This document shows positions 25,844-37,112 of a DNA stretch of 41,019 bases, piece by piece. The notes under the pieces were generated by a model. That model did no database searches and was not told the DNA's origin. It saw only the letters and a list, made by a program, of their open reading frames with translations. Within the stretch, counting starts at the first letter, position 1. Every line of letters begins with the position of its first letter. The position numbers were made by a program, and so were the translations under genes. Source of the DNA: Hypoxylon rubiginosum (Eukaryota > Ascomycota > Sordariomycetes > Xylariales > Hypoxylaceae); the NCBI GenBank assembly GCA_902806565.1, contig CADCXA010000002.1, positions 1 through 41,019 on the forward strand. Direction: 5' to 3'.

Positions 25844-26370
25844 CTACCCCGGCAACCCATCAGGAGGCCCGGGCAACCCCAATGCAAATTTATTGAGCGA
25901 GGGCAACACGCACACAAAGGCCGCCAAGAAAAAGACTGGACAGCTATTAGATGTCGGGCAATGGTATGGAGTGAGCGTCACGGTAATGCAGAACACTCAC
26001 AAAAGACGAACTCGAGTCCCATGGAGAAAATGTCAAATGCCTGACAAGGAGTGCCGGCGATGCTGCTTTGCAAAGCGAAAGTCATCGCGAAGAGAAACAG
26101 AGACAGGAAGAACAGGTACAAAAGCTTCGCCTGGGTGCTGATCCGTTTGTTCCACAGAAAGGCCGCGGTACCCATGATACCTAAAAAGGAGGCAGGTTAG
26201 CATAGGTACCTTGATAATCATGAATATCTGCCGGTCGGATGCTTGAGGGACTCACCAAGTGCATTGAAAGCCGCGCGAATAATGAACGGGGCAGTAGAAG
26301 ACATTTGGACTGCTAAGCTCAATACCTTGTGCTGCTCAACATAAGCCTCAAGAGTGTGAAGGTGGTTCAT
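25844..26370 (-). CDS. Small three-helix membrane protein, unknown function (3 exons)
   Basis: The gene appears only after splicing: complement(25844..25935, 26001..26180, 26256..26370), 387 nt, 128 aa. Introns are 75 bp (GTGAGT...TTTTTAG) and 65 bp (GTGAGT...GTCCAG), and all phases agree. The product has a polar N terminus and three hydrophobic segments at about residues 25-49 (APFIIRAAFNALG...), 57-74 (AKLLYLFFLSLFLFAMTFAL) and 88-110 (IFSMGLEFVFFFFLAAF). Between helices 2 and 3 is a loop with AGTPCQAFD, and the tail is glycine- and proline-rich (GLPGPPDGLPG). No signal peptide cleavage site or enzymatic motif is evident. It is divergent from the ABC transporter with 342 bp between starts and convergent with the second P450. 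The placement suggests co-regulation with the transporter, but its role is unknown. I recognise no named family. Confidence 0.72.
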
Positions 26371-26712
26371 ATATGACTACGTATGTAAAAGGTTTCGTAC
26401 AAAGGAGGTTATGATCTATAAATGCCTAGCATCCAAGTGCGAATGCCTTTCCAATGCACCTAAGATAGTGCGTACAGCCCGCCTTTATCAGTTTCTATAT
26501 TCAGGGTTGAGGCGTGGTAGTATCTACCTAGTATGGACACCCCCTTCTTGTGTAACAACTGCAATGCCTGTACTTAAGTGCATGCCCCTTAATAGGGGGA
26601 CCAGTCACATATCACTTGATCTGGATTGAAATTAGCCTCTATCAAATCGCCAACACTTGTCAAGTTTCTTATGGTGAAAGTATCTTTTCTGTTTGCGATT
26701 CCTTGAATAACT
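26371..26712. promoter_or_regulatory. Divergent promoter, small membrane protein / ABC transporter
   Basis: This 342-bp gap separates the modelled starts of two divergent genes. A TATAAA word lies at 26417-26422 on the plus strand, far from the chosen transporter ATG, so transcription may begin well upstream and an extra 5' exon is possible. The open frame at 26411-26629 has no similarity that I recognise to PDR transporter N termini. Confidence 0.45.
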
Positions 26713-29700
26713 ATGGCAGCCCTTTCGCAAGCAACGGCACGCTTGGGCGGCCTACATCCAGTACCATGTAGGAAACAATCGCCAAGTAGCAGCCCAGTCA
26801 GCAGCCCAGTCAACATCTTACAGATTGGCGTGTCATTTAGCAACCTGCATTGCCATGGATTTTCCACATCTAAACAACATCATTTAACCTTCGCATCATA
26901 TTTTCTCACAATACCCAGATGGGCTGTCGCATATTTTCGACCAGGGTCGCCATCCCAAAAGGTACCAATACTGGACGATTTTGAAGGGTTGATTCTCCCA
27001 GGCCAGATGCTTCTCGTCCTGGGACGACCAGGGAGCGGATGTTCGACATTTCTTAAAGCTCTAGCTGGAAATACAGATGGTTTCCATATTGCAGACCAGG
27101 CCAACGTCAATTATCAAGGTAAGTAAATGCTACGATTCGATCCCACTGCAGGCTTATATTTTTCTCAGGACATTCATACCGACAAATGCACCGTGACTTC
27201 AAGGGGAAGCGCGTATATCTCGCCGAGTACGATTCCCATTTCCCCGAGCTGAGCTTGGGCCAAACTCTCAACTTCGCTGTTTCTACCCAGGAGCGAAAGC
27301 CTCAGCCCAATGCAGGTAGAAACGTTGCAGCGTTATTCCGCTTGGAAAGTAGTTCCGACACCAAAATTGGAAATGCGACGATCAGGGGAATCAGTGGTGG
27401 AGAGAAACGCCGAACCAGCATCGCGGAAGCTTTTCTTAGCGGAGCTCAAGTCCAGTGCTGGGACAATAGTACCAGAGGATTGGACAGCTCGACAGCTCGT
27501 CGCTTTGTAAATTTACTTCGGCGGGCAACAGACACCAGGCGGTCGACCGTATTGATGAGCCTTTACCAAGCGTCCGAAGAAATGTATAAGGTACGCGTCT
27601 CCCTACATCAGCGACTTTAATTTTATCCACTTGTTACCTTACGTGCTAACACACCCATTGAAGACGTTTGATATTGTCACCTTGTTATACGAGGGGCGCC
27701 AGATTTATTATGGTCCAACTGACGTCGCTTCGAGCTACTTCACCTCTCTTGGATTTGTGCGGCCCGCGCGCGCCACCACAGCAGACTTCTTAACCTCTTT
27801 GAGCAATCCTACGGAGAGGGTTGTTAGGCCGGGATATGAGGACCAAGTTCCTCGACTACCGAAAGAATTCGCTGCCATATGGAAGCGAAGCGAGGAGGCA
27901 AAGAAGCTTCGGACTGACATTGACGCTTTCAACTCAACGCATCCCGTGGGAACCAACTTGCCCCCAAGAGGGTTAGGAAGTGACGTGGAGCTTGCTTCAC
28001 CCAGGTGGCGTACCAACCTACTTCTCGTACCACTATGCGTCGTTACTCATTAGTATACAGGTTGCAAGCCTCCTCCTACCCACTTACGCTCACAAGGCAG
28101 GTCTCTATTTGTCTCCGGAGAGCATTCCAACGGACGCGAAATAGCATTGGCCCGGTTATCTCTAGTATTGTGGCCAATTCCCTGCTTGGACTCATCCTAG
28201 GAAGTGTGTTTTATAACCTGGGAGAGCAGACGGTTAGTTTACAGTCAAGGGAGATTCTTCTCTTCTTTGCTTTGACTATCAATGCATTTGCCCCAGCTAT
28301 TGAGGCAAGTTCTGGTTTCTTCTTGACCCGTCCTACCTCCAATTGACCATTAGTAAATGAAGGTCTCGCAAATGTGGGCGCAACGTCCGATAGTTGAGAA
28401 GCACTCTCGATATGCTTTTTACCATCCATTTACCGAGAGGCTTGCCTCCTTGCTTAACGATATGCCAGCTAAAATTGTCACCTGCTTTGGGCTCCACACC
28501 GGCCTATATTTTTTAGCTAACCTACGAAGGACTGGGTCGGCCTTTTTCACATACTGGCTATTCATGTTCGCCAATCTTGTTACTATGTCTATGCTTTTCC
28601 GTGTGGTCGGGTCTGTTTCAAGAACTAGAGAGTCGACTATGACTCCAGTTTCGATCCTATCACTACTATGCATCATATACGCGGGGTTCATTGTTCCTCC
28701 GGATTATATGGTACCATGGCTCGGCTGGTTCTGGCGCATAAATCCTGTCGCTTATACGTACGAGAGCCTTTTGATAAACGAGGCAAGTTGATTAGGCATT
28801 CATTTATATGGTCATACATGGATTGTCGCGCCACTAACTAGACCAGCTGTCAAATCGTGAGTTCATTTGTTCTATACTTGTTCCTGACGGTCCAAGTTAT
28901 ACCGAAGTTCCATTGGTCGAGAGAACTTGCACAACCGTTGGAAGCGATACAGGCAACGCTTACGTACAAGGCACGACGTACCTCGGATTGAAGTACGGCT
29001 ATTTACCCAGTCATCTCTGGAGGTAAGGACATCATACCCCCTTCTTCAAAATTATTACTAATCTACCATCTGTCTATTGAACAGAAATCTCGGAATCCTT
29101 TTCAGCATGATGTCTTTTCTCCTTCTCTTCCACCTACTAGCTGCCGAGTATATCCCGTCGCAGCCTTCACGGGGAGAAGTGATACTCTTTCTGGACACCA
29201 GAGAGAAAAGTCCCAGTGTTATTGATGAAGAGGCAGCCACAGCAAACCCCACTCCATTGCCCGAAGACCCAAAGCACGAATTAGAGGGTGAAAGTGATGC
29301 CCAACCCGGTGTGACAGCTAACATAGCAAATACTCCTGATCAAGGCAGGAGTCTTTATTGGAGAAATCTGAGCTACGATGTCAAGGTCCGCGATGGTTCT
29401 CGTAGGATACTAAGCGACATTGACGGGTGGGTTCAACCTGGTTCGCTTACAGCGCTGATGGTGAGGGAACACCTTGTTCATAAAGTGAGATACAGATCCT
29501 GACACGTCTAGGGAGTAACCGGTGCTGGCAAGACCACTCTACTAGATGTACTCGCTGGTCGTATAACAGTTGGAAAGGTAACCGGCGAGGCTCATATCAG
29601 TGGCCATTCCCGCGATGCCAGCTTCAGACGGCGGGTAGGCTACGTGCAGCAGGAGGACATCAACCTCCCAACCGCGACAGTCCGCGAAGCATTACAGTTT

Positions 29701-31567
29701 TCTGCCTTGTTGAGGCAGCCAAGCACGAAGAGAACCAAGGAGAAGCTTGACGATGTCGAAGATGTTCTAAGGATGATGAACATGGACCACCTCGCGAATG
29801 CGGTAGTGGGCGTTCCCGGAGAAGGCCTCAATATAGAGCAACGGAAACGCCTATCTATCGCTGTAGAGATGGTTGCGAAGCCAGACCTTCTTCTCTTCTT
29901 AGGTAGGGCTCATATCTATGCTAGTAGTTACTTTTTAGGGTCCATGCTAACCCAAACGCACATAGACGAACCAACTTCTGGTCTTGACAGTCAGACCGCA
30001 TGGTCTATCTGCACGCTCTTACGAAAACTAGTAAATGACGGACAGACAATACTCTGTACGATACACCAGCCATCATCTCAACTATTCTGTATGTTTGATT
30101 GCATTCTGCTTTTGGATAAGACTGGAGAAATGTTGTACTTCGGTGACGTCGGCCACGAGGCATCTACCTTAGTCAGCTACTTCGAGCGGCACGGCGCTCC
30201 AAAATGCCAGGACGGGGACAATCCTGCTGAATGGATGCTGGAAATAGTAGATAAAAGGGGCGACGCCCCCATAGGTTCGCCCGAGGCACTTACCTGGCCA
30301 GAAACATGGCGCGCCAGCCATGAGAACCAGGCTGTGCAGAATAAACTCGATCGATATCAGAATGAGCCTGAACGGCCCACGGAACCATCTTCTGCCGAAT
30401 TCAATCACGAGTATGCTGCTTCGTTCGGGGAACAGATGGTCCTTGTTACAAGACGTATCTTTCAGGAACAGTGGCGGGATCCCGTTTACTTGTACTGCAA
30501 AATCACGCTTTGCATTGGTCTTGTAAGCAATGCCATGGTCATTTTAGATGTTGTCTCTTTTGCTTCCTCCCCTAATTTCCAATCATAGTCCCTGATCAAT
30601 GGTATCTCCTTCTATAACACGCCTTTCGACATCCAGGGTCTCACCAGCTTGCTATTTTCTATTTTCCTCATTACACAGCTATTCGGCAGCATCGATCGGC
30701 TGATAATACCACGATTCGTAAGCGGCAGGCAATTGTTCGAGAGCCGAGAGCGTAATTCGAAGCTGTACTCGTGGGTCGTTTTGATATCATCCACCGTTCT
30801 TGTTGAGATATTCTGGCAGACCCTTGTATCGATTCCAATCTTCGCCTCGTGGTACTACCCCACTGGCCTACAACGCAACGGCAGTGATGAGTTCGGCACC
30901 GCGGAAAGGGGAGCAGCTACCTTTATACTCATTTGGTTCTTCACCCTCTGGGTCTGTACGTTGTCTCAAGTGTTCGCCGCGGGCATCGAACAGGCAGAGA
31001 CTGCCATGAACATAGTTACGCTGTTCTTCTGGCTCACGCTTGTCTTCGCAGGGTACGTGATCTTGAATTACATGCTTGATATCGAAGTAGCAGGGTAGAC
31101 GTGCCTTGCCGCAACATGATGCTGATACATAGTCCAGGATCCTCGTCTCGCCGGAAAACTTACCTCGGTTCTGGATATTCATGTATCGTGTTTCCCCGCT
31201 TACCTATTTTCTCGAGGGCCTCGCGGCTGCTGGAATTTCCGGTGCTTCTGTTAGATGTTCCAGCATCGAGACTATAGAAATCGCCTTGCCGAGCAGCCTC
31301 GGTTATCACACATGCGGTGATTACTTGGAGGAATACATTAACGACGCGGGTGGGTTTGTCGTAAATCCTAGTGCCACCAGCGACTGTCAATTCTGCCCCG
31401 TTTCCAATGCAGATGCTGTATTGGCAAGTCTCGGGATGAACACGCAGCATGTGTGGCGCAACGTGGGGCTTATAGCTGTCTATATTTCATTTAATCTGGT
31501 AGCTATATTCGCGGTCTACTGGTTGGTTCGGCTGCCGAAGAAGAGAAAAGGGGACCAAGCCTTGTAA
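26713..31567 (+). CDS. PDR-type ABC transporter (ABCG full-size), 11 exons
   Basis: Model: join(26713..27118, 27169..27590, 27664..28004, 28061..28304, 28363..28782, 28847..29022, 29085..29460, 29512..29902, 29966..30522, 30589..31052, 31138..31567), 4227 nt, 1408 aa, every phase consistent. The order is NBD1-TMD1-NBD2-TMD2, the pleiotropic drug resistance layout. NBD1 has Walker A GRPGSGCST (104-112, Lys replaced by Cys), signature ISGGEKRRTS (from 210) and Walker B QCWDNSTRG. NBD2 has Walker A GVTGAGKTT (796-804), degenerate signature LNIEQRKRLS (from 901) and Walker B LLLFLDEPTSGLD. This asymmetry is normal for fungal PDR pumps. TMD1 ends in NPVAYTYESLLINE and a cysteine-containing outer loop; TMD2 has ESRERNSKLYSW and FWIFMYRVSPLTY. 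It should be an ATP-driven plasma-membrane exporter of hydrophobic compounds. The N terminus before NBD1 is shorter than usual, so the start is uncertain; an intron ending at about 26822 and an upstream exon are possible. Two introns are GC-AG. Confidence 0.9.
28305..28362 (+). other. GC-AG intron 4 of the ABC transporter
   Basis: The donor reads GAG|GCAAGTT and the acceptor GAAG|GTC. Removing these 58 bp joins NAFAPAIE to VSQMWAQRPIVEKH, exactly as in TMD1 of PDR transporters. No GT donor nearby keeps the frame, and the earlier TTAG acceptor would give an immediate TAA. Confidence 0.8.
28783..28846 (+). other. GC-AG intron 5 of the ABC transporter
   Basis: The donor again reads GAG|GCAAGTT and the acceptor ACCAG|CTG, with CACTAAC as a likely branch site. 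Removing 64 bp joins YESLLINE to LSNREFICSILVP, the expected TMD1 to outer-loop junction. Confidence 0.8.
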
Positions 31568-31730
31568 AGACAGGCACGTTGCCGCACAGCCGGCGCCAGC
31601 ACACGCCCCTCCGGCGTTTCAACTTCTAGCTAATTTCCCCGCGTATATAAAAATGTAAATTAAAATTACTGGTAATTTCTTAAATTATTAACACGGTTTC
31701 AAGTTTTTTAATATAATATTATTAATTATA
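31568..31730. other. 3' flank of the ABC transporter and island edge
   Basis: About 80 bp of GC-rich DNA follows the transporter stop codon. Composition then falls sharply to AT-rich at about 31645. This is presumably the 3' untranslated region; no distinct polyadenylation signal is certain. Confidence 0.4.
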
Positions 31731-31806
31731 TTATTTATTTATTTTATTTATTTTATTTATTTTATTTATTTTATTTATTTTATTTATTTTATTTATTTTA
31801 TTTATT

Positions 31807-31837
<31 letters not shown>

Positions 31838-32193
31838 TTTTATTTATTTTATTTATTTTATTTATTTTATTTATTTTATTTATTTTATTTATTTTATTTA
31901 TTTTATTTATTTTATTTATTTTATTTATTTTATTTATTTTATTTATTTTATTTATTTTATTTATTTTATTTATTTTATTTATTTTATTTATTTTATTTAT
32001 TTTATTTATTTTATTTATTTTATTTATTTTATTTATTTTATTTATTTTATTTATTTTATTTATTTTATTTATTTTATTTATTTTATTTATTTTATTTATT
32101 TTATTTATTTTATTTATTTATTTATTTTATTTATTTTATTTATTTTATTTATTTTATTTATTTTATTTATTTTATTTATTTTATTTATTTATT
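31731..32193. repeat. Tandem repeat, 9-bp unit TTTATTTTA, about 460 bp
   Basis: The unit TTTATTTTA repeats almost without fault for about 50 copies. It is interrupted by short runs of the 4-bp unit TTTA near 31806-31838 and 32112-32124. It starts about 160 bp after the transporter stop and marks the junction with the right AT-rich arm. It contains no G or C, so it is either a native minisatellite or a RIP end product. Confidence 0.9.
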
Positions 32194-35100
32194 AAAGTTT
32201 TTAATTATATTTAAATTATTTTAATTAATTAATTATATTTTTATATATATTTTAAAAAAGTTTTATAAAATTAATTATATATTTTTTTAAAAATAAATAA
32301 AAGGTTTAATAATTAATATTATTTAATAAAATTTATTTTATATAATTTTTTAATATTATTTATAATATTTATTAATATAATATAATAAAATTATAAAAAA
32401 AAATTATAAATTATAAAATAATTTTAAATATTTAATTAATTATTAAAATTATAATAATAATTTATAAAAAAATAAAAAATAAAAAATAAATATATATTAA
32501 ATATTAAAATAAAATTATTATTTATATAATAATATAAATTAAAATATAAATAATTTTAATTAATTATAAATTATTTAATTTATATATTTTATTTTAAATT
32601 ATTAATAAAATATAAATTCTTTATAATTAATTTATATTTTATAATTTTATTTTAATTTAATATTATTAATAATAATATTATTATATTTTAATATAATTAA
32701 AAAAATTAAATTAATAATTAATAATTAAATATTAATTAATTTAATATAAAATATTTATAAAAAATATTTAAATTAAAAATTTTAATTTAATAATCTTTTT
32801 TTATATTTTAATATAATTATTAATTAAAAATATTAATTAATTATAAATAAAATAATTTAAATTATTAAATTTATATAATTATAAATTTTATTTTTAATAT
32901 AATAAATATTATTAATTATTATTAATTTAATAATAAATAATTAAATTTTAATTAATTATTAATATATTATAAATTATATTATTAAAAAACTTTAATTTTA
33001 AAATAATAATAATATATAAAAATATAATTTAAAAAATATAATAAATTTAAATTAATAATTACGAAACTTATTTAAAAAAAATATTATTTTATTTTATATT
33101 TAAAAAAGTATTTAAAATATTTTAACGTTTTTAAAAAACGAAGAAACAAGTGTTTTTTATATTTTTTAAAATAATAAAAATAAAAATAATTATATAAATT
33201 AATTAATTATATTTTTTTTAATTAAAAGTTTTTTTATATAATTAATAATTATTTTATATTTAATTTTTTTTTATTAATTAATATTTAAATTTTAAATTAT
33301 AATTTGTTAAATTAAATTTTATTTTTATATGTTTATTTTAAAAATAAATAAATTAATTTTTATTGAATTAAAAAATTTTAAATTTTTTTTTTAATTTTTA
33401 TTAATTAATATTACTTTTATAATTAAAAGTTTTTATAAATATATTAAAATTAATATAATTAATTTTTTTAAAAATATTAATTAGTAATTAATTAATAAAA
33501 ATATATTTAAAATTAAAAGAATTTTAAATTCTTTAAAGTTTAATTTTTTATTTAATTTTTTTATTTTAATTTATAATATTATTAAATATAATTTTTATTT
33601 TTATTATAATAAATAAAAAAAAAAAATTTTTAAAAATTAATTTTATAATTTATTTTTTATTATAATATATTATTATTTAATTTTAAATAAATTAAAATTT
33701 TTAAAAATGTTTTTTTATAAAATTTCTTTTTTTTTTAAATAATTATATTAATTTATAAAATTATATTTATAAATATTAATTAATATATAAAACTTTTTTT
33801 TTTTATATAATAAATTTATTATATAATTATAAATTATTTTATAAAAATTAAATTTTATATTTTTATTTATTAATATATTATAAATAATTTATATTATAAA
33901 TAAGTATTTTATTTAATTATTTTATTAATTATTTATATAAATAAATAAATAATAATAAATATTTTTTATTTATTTTTTAATTTTTTAATAAAAATAACTT
34001 TATAAAATAATTTATATTAATTAATATAATATTAAAAAAAAAATCTTTTTTATTTATTTATATAAATTATAAACTTTTATAAAATTTTTAATTAATATTT
34101 TAATTTTAAAACATTTATAATTTTTTTAAAAAACTTTTAAACTTTAAAAAACTTTTAATATTTATAAAATAATTATTTATAAAAATCTTTATAAAAGCTT
34201 TTTATAATTTAATAAATATATATATTTTTTTTTATAAATTAAAAACTTTCTTTTTAAAAATTATTTATATTTTTTAATAATAAATAATATTTAAAAGTTA
34301 AAATTTTATTTATTATTTATTATAATATATATATATTTAAAGATTTTATATTTAATTATTTTAAATATTAATAACTTTTTTTTAAATATTTTAAAATTAT
34401 ATTTACTTTAGTATTTAAATATATTAATTTATATAAAATCTTTTTTTTAATATAATAAAACTTAAAATTAAATTTATTTAAAAAGCTTTTTTATTTTTAT
34501 TATTTAAAAAATAATTATTTAATTAATATTAAAATTAAGAAATTATTATAATTAGAAAAAATAAATAAAAACTTTATGATTTTATTAATTTAAAATTTTT
34601 AATATTAAAATATTTAAATAATAATAAATAATGTTTTATTATAAATTTAATAATAAAATTTTAAAATTTAAAATAATAAAATATTATATATAATTAAATA
34701 TTATATTTTATTATTTTTAAATTATTTTAATAATCCTTTACTAATTATATTAAATATATTAATATATATTAAATTTCTTTTTTTAATATTTAAAAATTAA
34801 AATATAAAATTATTAAAAAGTTTTATTTTAAATGTTTTTAAAAGATGTTTTTATATTTAATTTCTATTAAAAGAATTCTTTTTAATAATATTTATTATAA
34901 ATTTAATAATATATAAAAACTTTTTATATGTTTTATTAATATTTTTTAAAATTTATAATAATTTTATATTTTTAAAATATTTATAATATTCTTTATATAT
35001 ATTTTAAATATTTCCTTTAAATTTTAAAATAAATTAAAATATTATTAATATAAATAAATATAAAATCATTTACATATTTTTATAAAATAATTATTATTAT

Positions 35101-35754
35101 ATATTAAAAAATTATAAAAATATTAATTAATTCTTACAATAAAATTAAATATTTAAAATAATTCTAATAAATACGAAAAATTATTTCGTATTTTTTTCTT
35201 TTATTTATTTAAATATTATAATAGTTATTTATAATATTAAAAATAATATATTATTAAATAATATTAATTTATGTTTTTATATAATTAAATATAATAAAAA
35301 AATCATTATTAATTATTAATTTTTTAAAAAATAAATCTGTTATTATTATTAATTTTTTAAATATTATTAAACTTAAACTTAAGTATTATAATAATTAAAT
35401 ATTTAATTAAAATTTTTAATTTTTAAATAAATTTTAAACTTTTATTAATTTATTTTTTAAATATTTTTTATTATTAAATATTAAAATAATATATTTATTT
35501 TAAATATAAAAGAAATATTTTTTTAAAAGAATTTAATAATTATATATAATATAATTTAATAAATTAATTTAAATAGATTATATTTTTTAATATTTTAAAA
35601 AGAATATTTTATTATTAGTTTTTTTAATTAATTTTTATATTAAATATATTTATAAAAGTTTAATAAAATTATAATTATTTATTATTATTATTTTTAAATT
35701 TATAAAAGTTTTAAATTTATAATATTTTAATTATTTAAGTTCTTTAATTATTAG

Positions 35755-35963
35755 TAAATAAAATAATAAAAAGAAAACAAAATTATATAATTAAAATAAT
35801 AATAAAAATAAAAATAAAAACTGATATTATAAATAAAATAAAGTATTATTAATTTAAATATAAATATATAATATAAGGTTTAAACTATATAATTATATAT
35901 AAAACTTAAGGTTTTATATATATAATTTTATATAATAATTTTATTTTTATTATTTTATATTAA
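35755..35963 (+). repeat. Direct repeat copy 1 (about 209 bp)
   Basis: It aligns along its length with 36903-37112, sharing long words such as ATAATAATAAAAATAAAAAT and AATTTAAATATAAATATATA. Many of the differences are C/T or G/A, as expected from RIP after duplication. The offset is 1148 bp. It may be one long terminal repeat of a small retroelement. Confidence 0.7.
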
Positions 35964-36902
35964 TTTAATTTTTATTTCTTTTTTTTAATATAATATAATT
36001 ATTATTTAAAAGTTTTATAATTTAATTAATTAATTTAATTTAATATTAAAATCTTTTTTTCTTTTTATTATATATATATATATTAATTTATTAAAATATT
36101 ATATATAAAAATACTATATATTAATTAAAACTATATATAAATTAAATTAATTAGAAATTCAGTTTAATAATTTAAAGTTTAATTTAAAATAAAAGTGATT
36201 TTTAGTTTATTTTATAGATTTTTTATATAGTTAAAATCGTGGTTTTATAAATAAAAATCTTAATAATTTAATAAAAAACCATATAATTTATTTACTATAA
36301 AATATATTTTATAAATTCTTCGTATAACTTAAATTAATATATAATAAAAAAATATTTATTTATTTAATAAAAACTTTTAATATTAATATAAAATTAATTT
36401 ATTAAAAAAGTTTTTATAATTTTTATAATAAATTTTTTATATAATTAAAATTATTATATAATAAATATAAAACTAAAAATAAATAAAAAATATAATTTTA
36501 AAAATAAATAACATTATATTTTTAAGTTTTTAATTTATTAAATAAGATTTCTTTTATATAATTAATTAATAATATTAAAATATTAACTTATAATATTATT
36601 AAATTTAACTAATAAAATGTTTAATTTAAATTTATTTTATATAATAAAATATAAATTTAAAATATATAAAATAATAATATATTAAAATATATATATAAAA
36701 TTATAATTTAAAATTTTTAAAGTTTTTAAAAATATAAAATAATATAATTTTAAAAATAAACGGAATTATATTTTAAGAATCTTTATTAATATAAATATAA
36801 CTTTTATTTTTTTTTAAAATAAATAAAGTTTTAATATTATTTATTTTATTTTTAAAAGTTTTATTATTTGTTTTTTTAATTAATAAAACTAATTAATATT
36901 AA

Positions 36903-37112
36903 TAAATAAAATAATAAAGAAAAAGTTAAAACTATATAATTAAAATAATAATAAAAATAAAAATGAAAATTTATATTATAAATAAAATAAAGTTTTATTA
37001 ATTTAAATATAAATATATAAAATAAAATTTATATTTTATAATTATATATAAAACTTAAAACTTTATATATATAATTTTATATAATAATTTTATATTTATT
37101 ATTTTATATTAA
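36903..37112 (+). repeat. Direct repeat copy 2 (about 210 bp)
   Basis: Partner of 35755-35963 in the same orientation. This copy is slightly more AT-rich where the two differ (for example AAAACTTT against AAGGTTTT). It encloses, with copy 1, about 940 bp of non-coding AT-rich DNA. Confidence 0.7.

Noticed and set aside
29903..29965. Reading straight through this segment as coding in the transporter
   Set aside because: The frame is open, but it would break the Walker B motif between LLLFL and DEPTSGLD. Good GT and AG sites flank it, so it is treated as an intron.
31731..32193. Telomere-like or CRISPR-like array
   Set aside because: The unit TTTATTTTA is not a telomere repeat (no TTAGGG), and there are no unique spacers; it is a simple tandem repeat.
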